Assembly (NCBI GenBank): GCA_028822585.1
Contig: JAPKDL010000023.1
Span: 1 to 35,487 of the forward strand
DNA length: 35,487 nt
Source of the DNA: Alphaproteobacteria bacterium
GTDB taxonomy: Bacteria; Pseudomonadota; Alphaproteobacteria; UBA8366; GCA-2717185
Reading direction: 5' to 3'
The position numbers and the translations under genes are program-made. Each line of letters starts with the position of its first letter. Within the stretch, counting starts at the first letter, position 1. Below the pieces are notes generated by a model. That model worked only from the letters and a program-made list of their open reading frames with translations. It ran no database searches and was not told the DNA's origin. Shown here piece after piece: positions 35,121-35,487 of this stretch.

Positions 35121-35486
35121 TCGGCCGCGTCATGATTGTGGTCAAATTGCCGTCCGGGTTCCGGTCGTTGGCGTGTCGTCGCGGACTTCTTGTTTGTCGC
35201 CACCGAGTTTGGATTTGAGGTTGAAGCCAAGGGGGCCGCCCATGCAGGGCCGCCTGTTCGGTGGCGGGGCGTGCGGCGTCCCATGATACCGCGTCATACC
35301 GCAGACGCCATCAGTCGAGTCGGAGACTAACCAAACTGCAGGCGCCCGCATTTGATTGGGGTGCATCATATGCAGACGCCCCGACGTGGTCGCGACTCGT
35401 TTTTCCTCTGGCGTGGCGAAGCACGGCGTGTCGCCAGTAGCGCCAGGGTTCAGGATATTGACGGTGACGCCGGTACCTTCTAAATC
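35116..35486 (-). pseudogene. Short-chain dehydrogenase/reductase, 3' end with an apparent frameshift (partial)
   Basis: The gene enters from the right edge; its N-terminal part is outside the window. The first visible frame gives DLEGTGVTVNILNPG, then MHPNQMRAPAVWLVSDSTDG, the C-terminal substrate-binding part of an SDR. After VCGM (about 35270) this frame continues with unlike sequence to 35142. Another frame supplies DAVSWDAARPATEQAALHGR, resembling the W-D-A-x-x-P motif expected there, and ends at 35116-35118. The lesion is probably one indel near 35270. The family is clear; the substrate is not. Confidence 0.6.
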
Positions 35487-35487
35487 C

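Noticed and set aside
1-35487. CRISPR array, insertion sequence, prophage or integron
   Set aside because: No regular direct repeats, transposase or integrase sequence, or attachment-site duplication beside the tRNA-Pro was seen.

Overview
The window reads as chromosome of an alphaproteobacterium, probably Rhodospirillales-like and possibly uncultured or assembled from a metagenome. The evidence is gene content and order: nrdR-ribD-ribE-ribBX-ribH-nusB-thiL; hppA next to an OmlA/BamE lipoprotein; a ubiquinol-cytochrome c chaperone followed by DUF177, rpmF, plsX, fabH, ihfA and a MerR-type regulator; a MucR/Ros regulator; and an LdtR-like MarR regulator. No replication origin, prophage, transposase, CRISPR array or rRNA was seen.

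Layout. (1) 1-3.5 kb is an accessory catabolic stretch: the end of a sensor histidine kinase, a GMC oxidoreductase, a wrecked enolase-superfamily dehydratase gene and an Asp/Glu-racemase/maleate-isomerase family enzyme. (2) 3.5-7.1 kb is a valine (isobutyryl-CoA) degradation operon: a frameshifted unknown gene, isobutyryl-CoA-type acyl-CoA dehydrogenase, 3-hydroxyisobutyryl-CoA hydrolase and 3-hydroxyisobutyrate dehydrogenase. It is followed by an LdtR-like regulator. (3) 7.6-9.3 kb is gene-poor, holding a mucR-family gene and a strongly A+T-rich upstream region. (4) 9.3-16.6 kb is a housekeeping run: rpiB, glyA, nrdR, riboflavin genes, nusB and thiL. It ends in a twice-frameshifted FliL-like membrane protein. 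(5) 17.1-23.1 kb is a second accessory module: MFS transporter, sulfatase and a complete tripartite tricarboxylate (TTT) transporter (tctB-tctA-tctC) closed by a strong terminator. (6) 23.1-27.5 kb carries an NTF2-like protein and an acyl-CoA carboxylase carboxyltransferase on the minus strand, divergent from a large ADP-forming acyl-CoA synthetase. (7) 27.6-35.1 kb is housekeeping: H+-pyrophosphatase, outer-membrane assembly lipoprotein, cytochrome bc1 chaperone, ribosomal protein L32, phospholipid/fatty-acid initiation, IHF alpha and tRNA-Pro(GGG). The right edge holds the 3' end of a short-chain dehydrogenase that looks frameshifted.

How the genes work together. The valine genes convert isobutyryl-CoA to methylmalonate semialdehyde, except for the hydratase and final dehydrogenase, which are not here. 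The riboflavin genes supply most of the pathway, but the fused RibB protein has lost the GTP cyclohydrolase II zinc ligands, so a separate ribA must lie elsewhere. The sulfatase/TTT/acyl-CoA-synthetase/carboxyltransferase neighbourhood could plausibly take up and activate an organic acid, perhaps released from a sulfate ester; this is inference.

The most striking overall feature is four genes with frameshifts or other disabling lesions in 35 kb (about 1.95-2.68, 3.58-3.97, 16.6-17.1 and 35.1-35.5 kb), next to intact operons. Either this genome is shedding accessory genes or the assembly has indel errors. The enolase-family gene, which has a stop, a frameshift and an internal deletion, argues for real decay in at least one case. 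I did not find a clearly new biological system.
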